Assembly: GCA_002732995.1 (NCBI GenBank)
Contig: NVTS01000003.1
Span: 20,433-26,396, forward strand
Direction: 5' to 3'
Origin: Marinosulfonomonas sp.
GTDB lineage: Bacteria; Pseudomonadota; Alphaproteobacteria; Rhodobacterales; Rhodobacteraceae
DNA length: 5,964 nt
Shown here: positions 5,376 through 5,964 of the stretch, piece after piece
Layout of the letters: each line of letters begins with the position of its first letter
Position numbering within the stretch: the first letter of the stretch is position 1
The notes under the pieces: generated by a model
Database searches by the model: none
Told to the model about the DNA's origin: nothing
Seen by the model: only the letters and a program-made list of their open reading frames with translations
Position numbers and translations under genes: made by a program

Positions 5376-5404
5376 AAAAAAAGGCGCGGCCTGTAAGCCA
5401 CGCC
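5376..5404 (-). terminator. Intrinsic terminator after bioY
   Basis: On the minus strand GGCGTGGC (5404-5397) pairs with GCCGCGCC (5390-5383) around the loop TTACAG; seven pairs are standard and one is G-T. Seven T follow at once (5382-5376). This is the textbook form and the clearest regulatory element in the window. It lies about 80 bases past the bioY stop. The T-run runs directly into the ribosome site of the hydrolase gene, an unusually tight layout. Confidence 0.88.
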
Positions 5405-5484
5405 TTCGTATCAAACCATCCGCTCGGCGCTCCCTGACGGGCACTTCTCGCTAGCGAAGAAAGCCGCAAGGCTTGATGAGCGTC
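5405..5484 (-). promoter_or_regulatory. Structured spacer between bioY and the hydrolase operon
   Basis: Since only 12 bases lie between the terminator T-run and the hydrolase ATG, any separate promoter for that operon must lie here or inside bioY. On the minus strand two further small stems can be drawn: AAGCC-TTGC-GGCTT just after the bioY stop, and one around the palindrome TCGCTAGCGA with an extended TTCT/AGAA pairing. I cannot identify -35 and -10 boxes with confidence, nor any known riboswitch. The role as a leader or promoter region is inferred. Confidence 0.35.
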
Positions 5485-5964
5485 CTAGCCGCGGGCGCGA
5501 CCGACCAGTTTCCACAAGGCAGGCAACAGCACAGCGGCCAGCGCCAGCTTCACCGCATCGCCAACCAGAAACGGTGTCAGGCCCCACGCAAGGATCGGCT
5601 CATCAAAGCCGTAAAGCGCGCCCAGCCACAACAGACCCGGCACATAGATCAACGCATTGCCGATCAGCATCGCGCCAGCCATTTTCACCGGTGATCTGTC
5701 CCAGCCACGGGCTGCCAACAGCCCCAGCGCAACCGTCGCCAACACAAAGCCAACCAGATAGCCGCCGGTGCTGCCCATCATATATTCCAGCCCGTTCAAA
5801 TCAGCGGTGGATGTGGCGAACACGTCAAAGCCCAACATGCCGACCAGCATATAGCCAAAGATCGTCACCAGCCCCAAACGCGCCCCGTAAGCCGCCCCAA
5901 TGGTCAGCACCGCGAATGTGCCCATCGACATCGGAACCGGTAGCATTGGCACCATGATTTTCGC
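5485..5964 (-). CDS. bioY: Biotin transporter BioY, N-terminus beyond the window
   Basis: The frame is open from the window end and gives the last 159 residues of BioY, the membrane S component that binds and imports biotin, alone or with an ECF module. Family-typical segments are VPMLPVPMSMGTFAVL near the start of the visible part, GSTGGYLVGF (about 65-74) and PFLVGDAVKLALAAVLLP (about 131-148), with hydrophobic segments in between. BioY proteins are about 190 residues, so some 30 residues, including the true start, lie beyond base 5964; the ATG at 5955 is internal. The product ends KLVGRARG with TAG at 5487-5485. No bioM or bioN gene follows; instead the unit is closed by an intrinsic terminator. 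Any biotin-responsive operator would lie upstream, outside the window. Confidence 0.92.
   Translation of the reverse strand, partial: AKIMVPMLPVPMSMGTFAVLTIGAAYGARLGLVTIFGYMLVGMLGFDVFATSTADLNGLEYMMGSTGGYLVGFVLATVALGLLAARGWDRSPVKMAGAMLIGNALIYVPGLLWLGALYGFDEPILAWGLTPFLVGDAVKLALAAVLLPALWKLVGRARG

Overview
The window reads as a chromosomal stretch of a marine alphaproteobacterium of the Rhodobacteraceae (Roseobacter-type). The evidence is a C-terminal fragment that closely matches the DMSP lyase DddP, a BioY biotin transporter, mostly GC-rich codon use, and an intergenic hairpin cluster of a style I associate with that family. No rRNA, tRNA, CRISPR array, transposase or integrase gene is visible.

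Layout from left to right. (1) 1-228 (+) is the 3' end of dddP. (2) 229-346 is a convergent intergenic spacer with three small GC-rich hairpins. (3) 347-1237 (-) is a membrane-anchored endonuclease/exonuclease/phosphatase-fold protein of the YafD type. (4) 1247-1439 is a divergent promoter region that begins with three tandem 11-bp repeats. (5) 1440-2657 (+) is a two-domain protein, an alpha/beta hydrolase fused to an OsmC-type peroxidase domain. (6) 2682-3586 is an AT-richer island bounded by a perfect 25-bp inverted repeat, each copy of which folds as a hairpin. On the minus strand it holds an unrecognised exported 148-aa protein with four cysteines, a 40-aa acidic ORF right behind it, and an open frame upstream that seems broken at a G6 tract. 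(7) 3663-4515 (-) is a PCMT-like methyltransferase gene disrupted by a frameshift inside its SAM-binding glycine loop. (8) 4512-5363 (-) is a dienelactone-hydrolase-like alpha/beta hydrolase that overlaps the methyltransferase start by ATGA. (9) 5376-5404 is a clear intrinsic terminator. (10) 5485-5964 (-) is bioY, running off the window end.

The genes do not form one pathway. The 5363-to-3663 pair is an operon in which the second gene looks dead. The hydrolase-OsmC fusion stands alone and faces the YafD-like gene. BioY is a separate unit closed by its own terminator.

The part least explained by known families is the repeat-bounded island at 2682-3586. Its genes are unrecognised, its GC content is lower, one stop codon lies inside the repeat, and a one-base homopolymer slip would join a well-formed translation start to the long open frame. 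I see nothing that proves a new system. That island, the broken methyltransferase and the 11-bp tandem repeats are the best candidates for follow-up.
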